Positions 1 to 7,867 of a stretch of DNA of 64,000 nucleotides are shown here, in pieces. The stretch comes from Rhodospirillales bacterium. Lineage in GTDB: Bacteria > Pseudomonadota > Alphaproteobacteria > Rhodospirillales > Casp-alpha2. The stretch lies in assembly GCA_021775095.1 (NCBI GenBank), contig JAJFII010000017.1:41319-105318 (forward strand), given 5' to 3'. The notes under the pieces were generated by a model, which was given only the letters and a program-made list of their open reading frames with translations, did no database searches and was not told the origin of the DNA. The translations under genes and the position numbers were made by a program. Position 1 is the first letter of the stretch. The number at the start of each line of letters is the position of its first letter.

Positions 1-1
1 A

Positions 2-541
2 CTGGCCATTTTGGAAGATGAAGTCAATCGCACCGACGTACTGATTGACCGTCTGCTCAAAGAAGTCAGCAACGACGTGCGCCGTCAGACCAATTATGTC
101 TCGACGGAACGGGCCAATCTGAATTTACTGTCGACCGGCATCCGGTCCGGTGAAATTTATGGCGGCAGCCTGATGAACATTGCTATGGCCAATTCGGCCG
201 GTGGCGGGGTTTCGGCCGGCTCGGCGATTAATACGTCGGGCAAACGGCCGTTGATTGTGATCCGCTTTGATCGGGCCGACGTACCCTATCAGCAAGCCCT
301 CTATAATTCGGTCAGCAAAGTTCTGGAGCAGCGCCCCAATGCGGTTTTTGACTTGGTCGCCGTTGCTCCGGCTTCCGGCGGTCAGGCCCGGGTTTCCCTG
401 AATTCCAACAAAGCCCGTCGCCATTCGGAGAACGTTTTGCGGTCATTGATCGAAATGGGACTGCCGCCGGCCCGGATTGCGGTCTCCGCCCGGACCATGG
501 TCCAGGCCCGAACCAATGAAGTGCATCTGTATCTGCGCTGA
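2..541 (+). CDS. OmpA-like C-terminal protein, 5' end outside the window
   Basis: The reading frame is already open at base 2 and runs to a TGA at 539-541, so the true start lies upstream; the in-frame TTG at 11 is unlikely to be the start. The last ~50 residues carry a helix with the spacing of an OmpA-type peptidoglycan-binding domain (NSNKARRHSENVLRSL, then GLPPARI), and a beta-strand-like segment LIVIRFDRADVPY precedes it. A Gly/Ala/Ser-rich stretch around residues 50-75 looks like a linker. An outer-membrane or periplasmic protein that contacts the cell wall is likely, but the canonical Asp/Arg ligands of OmpA are not all obvious, so the assignment is tentative. A strong terminator follows, so this is the last gene of its transcript. 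Confidence 0.55.
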   Translation: MAILEDEVNRTDVLIDRLLKEVSNDVRRQTNYVSTERANLNLLSTGIRSGEIYGGSLMNIAMANSAGGGVSAGSAINTSGKRPLIVIRFDRADVPYQQALYNSVSKVLEQRPNAVFDLVAVAPASGGQARVSLNSNKARRHSENVLRSLIEMGLPPARIAVSARTMVQARTNEVHLYLR

Positions 542-562
542 GACGGCAGACATTAAATAGTT

Positions 563-594
563 AAAAAACCGACGCCCCGGCGTCGGTTTTTTTT
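563..594 (+). terminator. Rho-independent terminator
   Basis: A perfect 8-bp GC-rich stem (CCGACGCC at 569-576 and GGCGTCGG at 579-586) with a 2-nt loop is followed by eight T residues (587-594) and preceded by six A residues. The flanking A and T runs mean it could also work in the reverse direction. It sits 20 bp after the preceding stop. Confidence 0.88.
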
Positions 595-674
595 ATCAAA
601 TTCAGGGCCCAGGCAATTGCGTCGGGCGGCGGTATCGGTTCTAATCCGAAACCATTTTTTAGGGGAGAACCGTA

Positions 675-1169
675 ATGGCCGAGGTGCGTGATGACCTTTT
701 TGACCACATTGTATCGTGGGCGGAAGTCCACCGGGATTCGAAATATCTGGTCCGAAAACTGATGCCGCACGGCCCCTGGAAAGGGGTCATTGCCCTGACC
801 CGTGGCGGCCTGGTCCCGGCCGCCATCATCGCTCGGGAAATGGAAATCCGGGTCGTCGATACCCTTTGTATCACGACCTACGATGATCAGGTCCAGGGCA
901 CCCTGGAAGTCCTGAAAGTCCCCGATCAGGCCGTCGCCGAAGAAGGCGAGGGCTGGCTGCTGATCGATGATCTGGTGGATACGGGAACCACTGCCAAAGA
1001 AGCCCTGCGGCTGTTGCCGAAGGCGCATTTTGCAACGGTTTATGCCAAACCCCAGGGATTGCCCTATGTGAACACCTACTCACACGATGTGGAACAGGAC
1101 GTCTGGGTCTTTTTCCCGTGGGATACGGAAATCCAATATGTCAAACCGCTGGCCGATAACGGCAGATAA
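675..1169 (+). CDS. gpt: Xanthine phosphoribosyltransferase
   Basis: Purine salvage enzyme that transfers phosphoribosyl from PRPP to xanthine or guanine, giving XMP or GMP in the cytosol. The protein is 164 aa, close to the 150-165 aa usual for Gpt. The PRPP-binding loop is plain at about residues 94-106 (WLLIDDLVDTGTT), with the two acidic residues that bind the ribose hydroxyls. An earlier segment (ALTRGGLVPAAI) forms the pyrophosphate loop, and FFPWD near the C-terminus is typical of the Gpt subgroup. ATG at 675 follows an AGGGGAG ribosome site. It stands alone after the terminator, and the next gene starts 73 bp downstream on the same strand. Confidence 0.93.
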   Translation: MAEVRDDLFDHIVSWAEVHRDSKYLVRKLMPHGPWKGVIALTRGGLVPAAIIAREMEIRVVDTLCITTYDDQVQGTLEVLKVPDQAVAEEGEGWLLIDDLVDTGTTAKEALRLLPKAHFATVYAKPQGLPYVNTYSHDVEQDVWVFFPWDTEIQYVKPLADNGR

Positions 1170-1242
1170 TGCCATGGGCCCGACCGTGGATTGACGCGAT
1201 GTATCAGGTGCTTGAAGATCCGACCCGCAAACAGGAGTCCGC

Positions 1243-2049
1243 ATGAATAATCCCGACATTTATGAGGTTTTTGCCGTTAAATATGCGCGCCATGAACGGA
1301 CATCAGAACTGAACTTTATGGATCCGCCGGACATTCACGACGGCCCCATGCCAATTGATTATTTTGTCTGGGTCGCCCGCTCGGAAAACCGGACCTTTGT
1401 CGTCGATACGGGATTTAACGCAGCGACGGCGGCCCAGCGCGGCCGGGATATCCTGCGCTGTCCGGTTGCCGCCCTGGGCTTGGTGGATGTCGACCCGACC
1501 GACGTGGAGGATGTCATCATCACCCATCTGCATTACGACCACGTGGGAAATTTTGATCTGTTCCCGAAGTGCCGGTTTCACCTGCAGGATGACGAAATGG
1601 CCTATGCGACGGGACGCTACATGCGCCATCGCCATTTCCGCACGCCCTTTGATGTGGAACATGTGACCGGCATGGTGCGGCAAGTCTACAAAGGGCGGGT
1701 GCAGTTTCATGACGGCGACGCCGATCTGGCAAGCGGTTTGTCGGTGCACAGAATAGGTGGCCATACTGCCGGTTTGCAGGCGGTTCGGGTATTTACCCAA
1801 CGCGGCTGGGTGGTGCTGGCCTCCGATGCCAGCCACCTCTATGCCAATATGCAGCGGGAAAACCCCTATCCAATCATTTTTAAGGTCGATGAAATGCTTG
1901 AAGGCTACGATAAACTGAGACAATTGGCCGACAGCGACGACCATGTGATCCCGGGCCATGACCCTTTGGTTCTGGACTATTACCCGGCCCCTTCGGAGGC
2001 CCTTGAAGGGGTCGTTGTGCGGCTCGACGTGGCCCCCATCAAGAAATGA
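1243..2049 (+). CDS. MBL-fold metallohydrolase, N-acyl homoserine lactonase-type family
   Basis: Metallo-beta-lactamase-fold hydrolase of 268 aa with the dinuclear metal signature HLHYDHVG at about residues 94-101. Further metal ligands are visible in GGHTAGLQ (~172), in LASDASHL (~193) and in a C-terminal GHDP (~239). This ligand pattern and length match the AttM/AiiA-type lactonase branch, whose members open the lactone ring of acyl-homoserine lactones. Many relatives act on other lactones or esters, and no quorum-sensing gene is seen nearby, so quorum quenching is not established. No signal peptide is visible. ATG at 1243 follows an AGGAGTCC ribosome site. Confidence 0.8.
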   Translation: MNNPDIYEVFAVKYARHERTSELNFMDPPDIHDGPMPIDYFVWVARSENRTFVVDTGFNAATAAQRGRDILRCPVAALGLVDVDPTDVEDVIITHLHYDHVGNFDLFPKCRFHLQDDEMAYATGRYMRHRHFRTPFDVEHVTGMVRQVYKGRVQFHDGDADLASGLSVHRIGGHTAGLQAVRVFTQRGWVVLASDASHLYANMQRENPYPIIFKVDEMLEGYDKLRQLADSDDHVIPGHDPLVLDYYPAPSEALEGVVVRLDVAPIKK

Positions 2050-2109
2050 AACCGCCCGGCGAGCCTGAGAACCCGGCTGTCGGCTGGGCCACCGCCCGAA
2101 CCAACGCCG

Positions 2110-2583
2110 TTATTTGAGGTCGTTGAACTCTTTGTTCAGTGTGTAGTCGGTCGAGGAAACATGTTCCTCCATGCCACCGGTGCGCCGTTTCAAATCCTCA
2201 AATTTGCGGTTTAAATCGGAAAAATCGAAGTCATCTTCGTGGTAGGCCGCATCCGCTGCCGCCTGTTCGGCGTAGGCCGCCCGATGGCGCATGTTGTCAA
2301 ATCCGCGTTTGGATTTTTCGAATGCCGTGCCAAAAAAGTCATCGTATTTGGCCGGGTTTCGGACCCAATGGGCAGCCACCAGAAAGACAATGAGGGCGAA
2401 AAACCCAGTGAACATGAACAGCAGGATAAAACCAATTACGACAAATTTGGCAGAAATATTAAAGGCCGCCGCCAGGCCACGAATGGTGCGTTTGATAAAA
2501 CCGGGGGGTTTTATATAGGCCCCGGCTTTAGCGGCATCAAAATGATGGTGATGGTGGTGGTGATAGTGATTTTTGGGGTGCAT
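2110..2583 (-). CDS. pspC: Phage-shock PspC-like membrane protein with His-rich N-terminus
   Basis: 157-aa protein read from 2583 down to 2110. Residues 6-13 hold a run of seven histidines. Residues ~25-75 form the conserved part: IKPPGFIKRTIRGLAA, then a hydrophobic segment (FVVIGFILLFMFTGFFALIVFLVAA), then a polar charged tail that could form coiled coil. The position as third gene after pspA and pspB, with its ATG overlapping the pspB stop (TAATG), supports PspC or a PspC-derived protein acting with PspB as membrane stress sensor. The His run is not a standard PspC feature and may bind metal, which is inference. The PspC name rests partly on context. Confidence 0.72.
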   Translation of the reverse strand: MHPKNHYHHHHHHHFDAAKAGAYIKPPGFIKRTIRGLAAAFNISAKFVVIGFILLFMFTGFFALIVFLVAAHWVRNPAKYDDFFGTAFEKSKRGFDNMRHRAAYAEQAAADAAYHEDDFDFSDLNRKFEDLKRRTGGMEEHVSSTDYTLNKEFNDLK

Positions 2584-2831
2584 TACTTTTGCCTCCAGTT
2601 GGGTGCCTGGGCGTCAAGGATGGTTTCCAGGGCGCGAATCCGGTCCTCTAAAGAAACCGCCGTCGCCCGCAAATTTAAAAGTTCCTGGCGGTTGACCACG
2701 GTTTCGCCGTCCCCGGCACCGGCTTTCTTCATCATTTTCCATTTGGTCATATAGTGAAACAGGATCCAGATCGGCATAACAACCGACAGGAAAATGATGA
2801 GGGGGACATTTAAAAAACTGAGAAATTCCAT
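2583..2831 (-). CDS. pspB: Phage shock protein B
   Basis: 82-aa protein with one N-terminal membrane helix (about residues 9-27), followed by a basic stretch with KWKMMKKAG and a C-terminal heptad-like helix ending in SLEDRIRALETILD. This layout, and the length near the family's ~75 aa, match PspB, the inner-membrane partner of PspC that pulls PspA away from PspF during membrane stress. It lies 40 bp downstream of pspA, and its stop overlaps the pspC start, which suggests translational coupling. Confidence 0.85.
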   Translation of the reverse strand: MEFLSFLNVPLIIFLSVVMPIWILFHYMTKWKMMKKAGAGDGETVVNRQELLNLRATAVSLEDRIRALETILDAQAPNWRQK

Positions 2832-2871
2832 AACCGCGTCCGTTTAATTCAGTGAACCGAAATCAAAATAT

Positions 2872-3546
2872 TTAGGATTTACCCTGCTTTTTAGCAAGCT
2901 CGGCTTTCATCTGCGCCAACTCGTCGACAATGGCGCTTTCTGCGGCCAGTTCGGAGAACTCATCATCCAGGGTGCGCGTTTTGCCCAGGTCATAAACTTC
3001 GGCGTCGGCCTCCAGTTCGTCAATGCGACGCTCCAGTCCCGAATAGCGCTCCATGGCGTCATCAACCCGGCCATCGTGCAGGGTTTGGCGTATCTTAACC
3101 CGCTTTTTCGCCGTATTCATGCGAATTTCGATGCCTTTCTTTTTGCCTTTCGCCTCGTCCAGTTTGGACTGCAGTTGTCCCAAGTCACCGTTATATTTTT
3201 CAATGGCCTGATCGACCCCGGACAATTCCTGACGCAGGGCGGCCGCCTGTTCGGACAATTTATTTTTTGCGATCAAAGCACCTTTTGCCAGATCTTCCCG
3301 ATCCTTGCGCAGGGCATATTCAGCTTTCTCCTGCCAATCGAGGGCGGCGCCGTCGAGTTTTTCAAGGCGTTTATGAATCTCTTTTTTATCGGCGATGGCC
3401 TTCACGGCGGTTGAACGAACCTCAACCAATGTGTCTTCCATTTCCTGGATCATCAGCCGAATCATTTTTTCCGGGTCCTCGGCCTTATCGAGCAATGCGT
3501 TGATGTTGGACTGCACAATGTCAGTTAATCGTGAAAATATCGTCAT
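2872..3546 (-). CDS. pspA: Phage shock protein A (PspA/IM30 family)
   Basis: 224-aa, almost entirely helical protein of the PspA/Vipp1 family, an ESCRT-III-like membrane-remodelling scaffold and negative regulator of PspF. The N-terminal amphipathic helix (MTIFSRLTDIVQSNINALLDKA) binds membrane; next comes the characteristic PEKMIRLMIQEMEDTLVEVR segment. Long heptad-rich coiled coils fill residues ~40-160, with PspA-typical NTAKKRVKIRQTLH at ~143. Its length matches the E. coli protein (222 aa). It is the first gene of pspABC and lies directly downstream of a sigma-54 promoter, divergent from pspF. Confidence 0.95.
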   Translation of the reverse strand: MTIFSRLTDIVQSNINALLDKAEDPEKMIRLMIQEMEDTLVEVRSTAVKAIADKKEIHKRLEKLDGAALDWQEKAEYALRKDREDLAKGALIAKNKLSEQAAALRQELSGVDQAIEKYNGDLGQLQSKLDEAKGKKKGIEIRMNTAKKRVKIRQTLHDGRVDDAMERYSGLERRIDELEADAEVYDLGKTRTLDDEFSELAAESAIVDELAQMKAELAKKQGKS

Positions 3547-3586
3547 GTTATCCTCGGGGGTTTGTTGTCATCTGCAAACCCATAAC

Positions 3587-3601
3587 GCAACAGCCGTGCC
3601 A
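3587..3601 (-). promoter_or_regulatory. Sigma-54 promoter of pspABC
   Basis: On the minus strand, 3601 to 3587 reads TGGCAC, five bases, then TTGC, matching the sigma-54 -24/-12 consensus (TGGCAC-N5-TTGC) at every invariant position. It lies about 40 bp upstream of the pspA start and points toward pspA. The divergent pspF encodes the sigma-54 activator expected to act here. The AT-rich DNA between this site and pspF (3605-3705) is where upstream activator and IHF sites would be expected; none was assigned exactly. Confidence 0.88.
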
Positions 3602-3711
3602 GTTTTATAAGCCGTTGAAAACAACCAATTCACCTTACGGGCTGATATAAATAGTTACTTTAATCGCTATTAATTATCGACTTTATTATCGATTTTCGCT
3701 ATCTATGTTCT

Positions 3712-4704
3712 ATGGATGATGCTCTCCCCCCGATCTTGGGCGAAGACCCGCAATTCCTCGATGCGGTTGAACGCTGTTCACGCCTGGCGGCCATCAACCG
3801 TCCCTGTCTGGTGGTTGGCGAACGCGGCACCGGCAAGGAGTTGTTTTCATCGCGATTGCATTACCTGTCGGGCCGCTGGAATGGGCCGCTGATTAAGGTC
3901 AATTGCGCGGCGTTGAGTGAAACGTTACTTGAATCCGAACTTTTTGGTCACGAAATGGGCGCGTTCACCGGGGCCCAGCGGAAACGCGCCGGGCGTTTCG
4001 AATTGGCCGACAGGGGCACTTTGATCCTCGACGAAATCGCCATCGCCTCGGCCGCCGTTCAGGAAAAGGTCCTGCGGGTGATCGAATACGGGGAGTTCGA
4101 GCGGGTCGGCGGCAGTGAAACCCTGCAGGTTGATGTGCGTATTGTCGGCGGCGCAAATCTCGACCTGCCGGCCCTGTCGGCATCGGGCAAATTCCGTGCC
4201 GACCTGCTCGACCGCCTGGCCTTTGACGTCATCACAATTCCTCCCTTGCGGGCCCGGCCCGGTGATATCATGACCCTGGCGGAGCGGTTTGCCCTTGAGA
4301 TGTCCCATGAACTGCAACTCGACAAATTTCCCGGGTTTTCAAAGCGCGCCATGAATGCACTTCAAAACCATCCGTGGCCCGGCAACGTGCGGGAACTGAG
4401 AAATGTTGTTGAGCGGTCGGTGTTCGAACAGGCGCTCGAGACGGGGCCCATCGATCACATCCGGATCGACCCCTTTGCCAGCCCCTGGCGCCCGACCGGT
4501 CCGCCGTCGCTCGCCGTCACGGGGCCAGACACGGAACCGGCACCGGTCCGCAAGGATTTCACCCAAGCTGTCGCCGGCTTCGAGCGGTCGTTGCTGGCGG
4601 CGGCCCTGGCCGACAGCCGGCATTCGCAAAAACGCGCGGCCAACCAGTTGGGCCTGGGGTATCATCAATTGCGGCGCTTGTTGAGCAAACACAATATTCA
4701 TTAA
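3712..4704 (+). CDS. pspF: PspF, sigma-54 enhancer-binding activator of the psp operon
   Basis: 330-aa AAA+ activator with no receiver or GAF domain before the ATPase module, as in PspF. Walker A is GERGTGKE (36-43), the sigma-54-contacting loop is GAFTGA (83-88) and Walker B is LILDEIA (104-110). Arginines around DLLDRLAF fit the finger region and HPWPGNVREL is the sensor II motif. A Fis-type helix-turn-helix ends the protein (HSQKRAANQLGLGYHQLRRLL). The length is close to E. coli PspF (325 aa). It is divergent from pspABC and is presumably held inactive by PspA. Walker B has DEIA where most members have DEI followed by another small or polar residue, a conservative difference. Confidence 0.94.
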   Translation: MDDALPPILGEDPQFLDAVERCSRLAAINRPCLVVGERGTGKELFSSRLHYLSGRWNGPLIKVNCAALSETLLESELFGHEMGAFTGAQRKRAGRFELADRGTLILDEIAIASAAVQEKVLRVIEYGEFERVGGSETLQVDVRIVGGANLDLPALSASGKFRADLLDRLAFDVITIPPLRARPGDIMTLAERFALEMSHELQLDKFPGFSKRAMNALQNHPWPGNVRELRNVVERSVFEQALETGPIDHIRIDPFASPWRPTGPPSLAVTGPDTEPAPVRKDFTQAVAGFERSLLAAALADSRHSQKRAANQLGLGYHQLRRLLSKHNIH

Positions 4705-4741
4705 CCCGTTACGACGTCTGAGCGGTCGTTGCCAGCTCCAT

Positions 4742-4815
4742 GACGAATTTCCAGGATAATACGGCGTACTCCGATGAGCTATATTATTCCAGATATTCTT
4801 GGGTCAGGACCCTAG
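4742..4815. repeat. Copy of two dispersed repeat families
   Basis: Two pieces found elsewhere in the window lie side by side here. Bases 4745-4778 resemble 42839-42872 (shared TTTCC, GGATAATA, GGCG, GATG blocks, roughly 75% identical by eye). Bases 4801-4815 hold the palindromic core GGGTC-AG-GACCC followed by TAG, the core of the longer repeat at 31094 and 63834. They lie between the convergent pspF and panC genes and contain no gene. Confidence 0.45.
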
Positions 4816-5657
4816 ACGGCAACGTTGTCAATCAAGCGGGCCCGGCCGAGATAAGCTGCCGCCAAAACCCGTGCCGGGCGGGATGCGTCACGGACCGGGC
4901 CCAGGGTTTGGGCATCGCGGACGGCCACGTAATCGACCGCGCCAAACCCGGCTTTGGTCAGTTTGGCTTCGGCCCAGGTGCGTTGACTGGCCGGGCTTTC
5001 GCCCTTGCGAACACGTGCCGCCACCTGGGTGATCGCGGCATAAAGCACGGGCGCAATTTTACGTTCTTCCGCCGTCAGGTACTGATTACGCGACGACATG
5101 GCGAGGCCATCGTCTTCGCGAATGGTTTCGGCACCGATTATATTTACAGGTATATCCAGATCACGGGCCATGGTTTTAATGACACAGAGCTGTTGATAGT
5201 CTTTTTCGCCAAATACCGCGACGTCGGGCAGGGCCTGTAAAAGCAGTTTTGCGACAACCGTGGCAACGCCGGAGAAAAAGTCCGGGCGAAATTCGCCCTC
5301 AAGGATTTGGCTCAACCCCTGGACATTAACCCGGGTGGAATGGCCATCGGGATAAATCTCCGAAACATTGGGGGCAAACAGCAGGTCCGTACCGGCTTCT
5401 GCCAACATCCTTTGATCGGCTTCTTCCGTGCGCGGATAGGTGGCAAAATCTTCGTGCGGTGCAAATTGCGAAGGATTTACAAACAACGTCGCAATGGTGT
5501 GCTTGGCATGGGCCTTCGAATGGCTGACCAGGGACAGGTGACCGGCATGTAGGCCCCCCATGGTTGGCACCAGGCCAACACTTTCGTCGTTTTTCCGCCA
5601 GGCCCGTACATGTTGACGAAGCTCAGCAATGGTTCGAACCGTTTCCATACCATACAC
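4812..5657 (-). CDS. panC: Pantothenate synthetase
   Basis: Joins pantoate and beta-alanine with ATP to make pantothenate, the coenzyme A precursor, in the cytosol. The 281-aa protein has the nucleotidyltransferase PTMGGLHAGHLSLV segment with the HxGH-type motif at residues 37-40. It also has the substrate-binding FVNPSQFAP (~60-68), the FGEKDYQQL motif (~145-155) and the KMSKS-like MSSRNQYL (~187-194). An alternative start at Met4 is possible. panB is not adjacent, so the gene appears to be transcribed alone. The 3' end is convergent with pspF, with a repeat remnant between them. Confidence 0.95.
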   Translation of the reverse strand: MYGMETVRTIAELRQHVRAWRKNDESVGLVPTMGGLHAGHLSLVSHSKAHAKHTIATLFVNPSQFAPHEDFATYPRTEEADQRMLAEAGTDLLFAPNVSEIYPDGHSTRVNVQGLSQILEGEFRPDFFSGVATVVAKLLLQALPDVAVFGEKDYQQLCVIKTMARDLDIPVNIIGAETIREDDGLAMSSRNQYLTAEERKIAPVLYAAITQVAARVRKGESPASQRTWAEAKLTKAGFGAVDYVAVRDAQTLGPVRDASRPARVLAAAYLGRARLIDNVAV

Positions 5658-5733
5658 CCTCTATGGCCCATTCAACTGGGGCGCACGATAAACCACAATG
5701 CTGCACTGCACAATAGTCAGTTAACGAGAAATT

Positions 5734-5862
5734 TTATGGTTTTCTGTCCGGCACCTGGCGGGCCCGGGCACGGCCGCGAAACCCCCAATAAAAAACGCCG
5801 AAAAACAGGGCCACCAGCCAGGGCAGCGGATTTGCCTTAAAAAAGTCGATGAGGTCTTCCAA
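5734..5862 (-). CDS. Small single-span membrane protein, 42 aa
   Basis: A short frame, read 5862 to 5734 from a TTG, encodes about 42 aa. Layout: acidic N-terminus (MEDLIDFFKANP), one hydrophobic helix (LPWLVALFFGVFYWGF) and a strongly basic tail (RGRARARQVPDRKP), which fits the positive-inside rule. A GGAGG ribosome site lies 5 bp before this TTG; an in-frame TTG four codons earlier has no such site, so the shorter form is preferred. No family is recognised. It lies between panC (same strand, 76 bp downstream) and the divergent ggt. Confidence 0.5.
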   Translation of the reverse strand: MEDLIDFFKANPLPWLVALFFGVFYWGFRGRARARQVPDRKP

Positions 5863-5989
5863 TTGCGCCTCCAAATTGCCCTAATTACCGAAGAGTATGT
5901 ATACTCCGGCCTATTCTGGCACGGAACTCTTGGATTGTCGTGGGCAGACAGGTAAAAACGTTCCTATACCTACTTTCGTGAGGCGCAAA

Positions 5990-7831
5990 ATGATCATGCA
6001 GCTGCTATATTCCCGCATCCCCTTTGCCTTACAGGGCAAATCCAGTCTGACCCTGTTCGCTGGCTGTTTTTTTCTCGCTGCCTGTGGTGCGCCGCCGTCT
6101 TCCACCCAACCCACGTCGACCGGTAAACAACCGGTAACGGCGTCGACCGCCGTGGCACCAACTCAGGCGACGACCCAGGCGTCGATTGCCGCCGTTCGCG
6201 CAAAAACCCCGGCCCTGAGCCAGATGATCGCTGCCGCCAATCCCCTGGCTGCGGATGCCGGCCGCTCGATGTTACGGGCCGGTGGCAGCGCCATCGACGC
6301 GGCCATTGCCGCGCAACTGGTTCTGACCCTGGTTGAACCCCAGTCCTCGGGCATTGGTGGTGGTGCCTTTCTGATGCATTACGATGCCAAGTCCGGTTCA
6401 ATTCAATCCTTTGACGGACGGGAAACCGCGCCAAAATCGGTGACACCGGAAATGTTTTTAAAGGCCGATGGAACCCGCAAAAAGTTTTATGAAGCGGTGG
6501 TTGGCGGCTCGGCCGTCGGTGTTCCCGGACTTTTGCGGATGCTCGAAATGGTCCACAAACAACACGGAAAGCTGCCCTGGAAATCGTTGTTTAAACCGGC
6601 CATCGCGATGGCCCAACAGGGATTTTTAATTTCGCCTCGCCTCGCCGGGCTGATCGCCCAGGACAAATACCTGAAAACCTTTGAGGTCACGCGTCGGTAT
6701 TTTTATGACGCCGACGGCAAGCCAAAACCCGAAGGCACCCGGCTCACCAACCCGGAGTTGGCAAATACCCTGAAACTTATTGCCAATGGCGGTGCCGACG
6801 CTTTCCATACGGGTCTGATCGCCAATAGGATTGTCGATACGGTGCAGGAAGCCAGCCAAAACCCCAGCGCCATGACGACCGACGACATGGCCGGTTACCA
6901 GGCCAAGGACCGCCCGCCGGTCTGCCTGCCCTATCGGGTCTGGCTGGTCTGTGGCATGGGGCCCCCGTCGTCGGGTGGCCTGACAACCCTGCAAATTCTG
7001 GGAATCCTGCAACGTTTTGATTTGCCCAAAATGCAACCCTTTGGCGCAAAAGCCGTTCATCTGATTGCCGAGGCCAGCCGCCTGGCCTTCGCCGATCGCA
7101 ATACCTATATGGCCGACAGTGATTTTATTCCGGTACCGACCCTCGGTCTGCTCGATCCGGCTTATTTGGAACTGCGCGCCCAGGAAATTTCACCGTTCAA
7201 AACCGGCGGCGAAAAATCACCGGGCATGCCCGGTTTGCGGGCCGGATTAAAGTTCGCGACCAGCGCCAACGAAACCGGTTTATCAACAACCCATTTGAGT
7301 GTCATCGACCGGGCCGGCAATGCAGTTTCCATGACTTCGAGCATTGAAAACGCCTTCGGCTCGCGAATGATGTCCGGCGGATTTTTATTAAACAACCAGT
7401 TAACCGATTTTTCCTTCCTGCCGTCAAAGGATGGAGCGCCCATCGCCAACCGGGCGGCACCAGGCAAACGCCCGCGCAGTTCGATGTCGCCAACCCTGGT
7501 TTTTGACGGTTCCGGAAAACTCGTTATGGCCGTCGGCTCGCCGGGCGGGTCCCGGATCATCGGATACGTGGTGAAAACACTGATCGCCGCCCTGGACTGG
7601 GGGATGGATATGGATGCGGCCATCGATGCCCCGTATTTTGTCAATCGAAATGGTTCAACCGATCTGGAAAAGGACACGGCCCTCGAAACCATCAAACCGG
7701 CCCTCGAGGAAATGGGACATACGGTTAAGTTGATTTCCTCTGCCAGCGGCCTGCACGGCATTCGGGTTACCGAACGCGGTCTGCAGGGCGGTGCCGATAA
7801 AAGACGTGAAGGTGTCGCCATAGGCGACTAG
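5990..7831 (+). CDS. ggt: Gamma-glutamyltransferase, lipoprotein form
   Basis: Periplasmic N-terminal-nucleophile hydrolase that splits gamma-glutamyl bonds of glutathione and related peptides. The ATG at 5990, with GTGAGG six bases upstream, is preferred over an earlier in-frame ATG at 5897 because it places a lipoprotein signal at the N-terminus (hydrophobic LTLFAGCFFLAAC with lipobox LAAC). A Thr/Gln/Ala-rich linker follows. The autoprocessing site TTHLSVID begins at about residue 433, so Thr433 should become the N-terminus of the small subunit. The GSPGGSRII motif of the small subunit is near residue 520. Length of ~613 aa fits the family. A lipid anchor instead of a free periplasmic form is mildly unusual. 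Confidence 0.92.
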   Translation: MIMQLLYSRIPFALQGKSSLTLFAGCFFLAACGAPPSSTQPTSTGKQPVTASTAVAPTQATTQASIAAVRAKTPALSQMIAAANPLAADAGRSMLRAGGSAIDAAIAAQLVLTLVEPQSSGIGGGAFLMHYDAKSGSIQSFDGRETAPKSVTPEMFLKADGTRKKFYEAVVGGSAVGVPGLLRMLEMVHKQHGKLPWKSLFKPAIAMAQQGFLISPRLAGLIAQDKYLKTFEVTRRYFYDADGKPKPEGTRLTNPELANTLKLIANGGADAFHTGLIANRIVDTVQEASQNPSAMTTDDMAGYQAKDRPPVCLPYRVWLVCGMGPPSSGGLTTLQILGILQRFDLPKMQPFGAKAVHLIAEASRLAFADRNTYMADSDFIPVPTLGLLDPAYLELRAQEISPFKTGGEKSPGMPGLRAGLKFATSANETGLSTTHLSVIDRAGNAVSMTSSIENAFGSRMMSGGFLLNNQLTDFSFLPSKDGAPIANRAAPGKRPRSSMSPTLVFDGSGKLVMAVGSPGGSRIIGYVVKTLIAALDWGMDMDAAIDAPYFVNRNGSTDLEKDTALETIKPALEEMGHTVKLISSASGLHGIRVTERGLQGGADKRREGVAIGD

Positions 7832-7867
7832 AACATACACAAGTGTGAATATTTAAAAGGAAATAGC

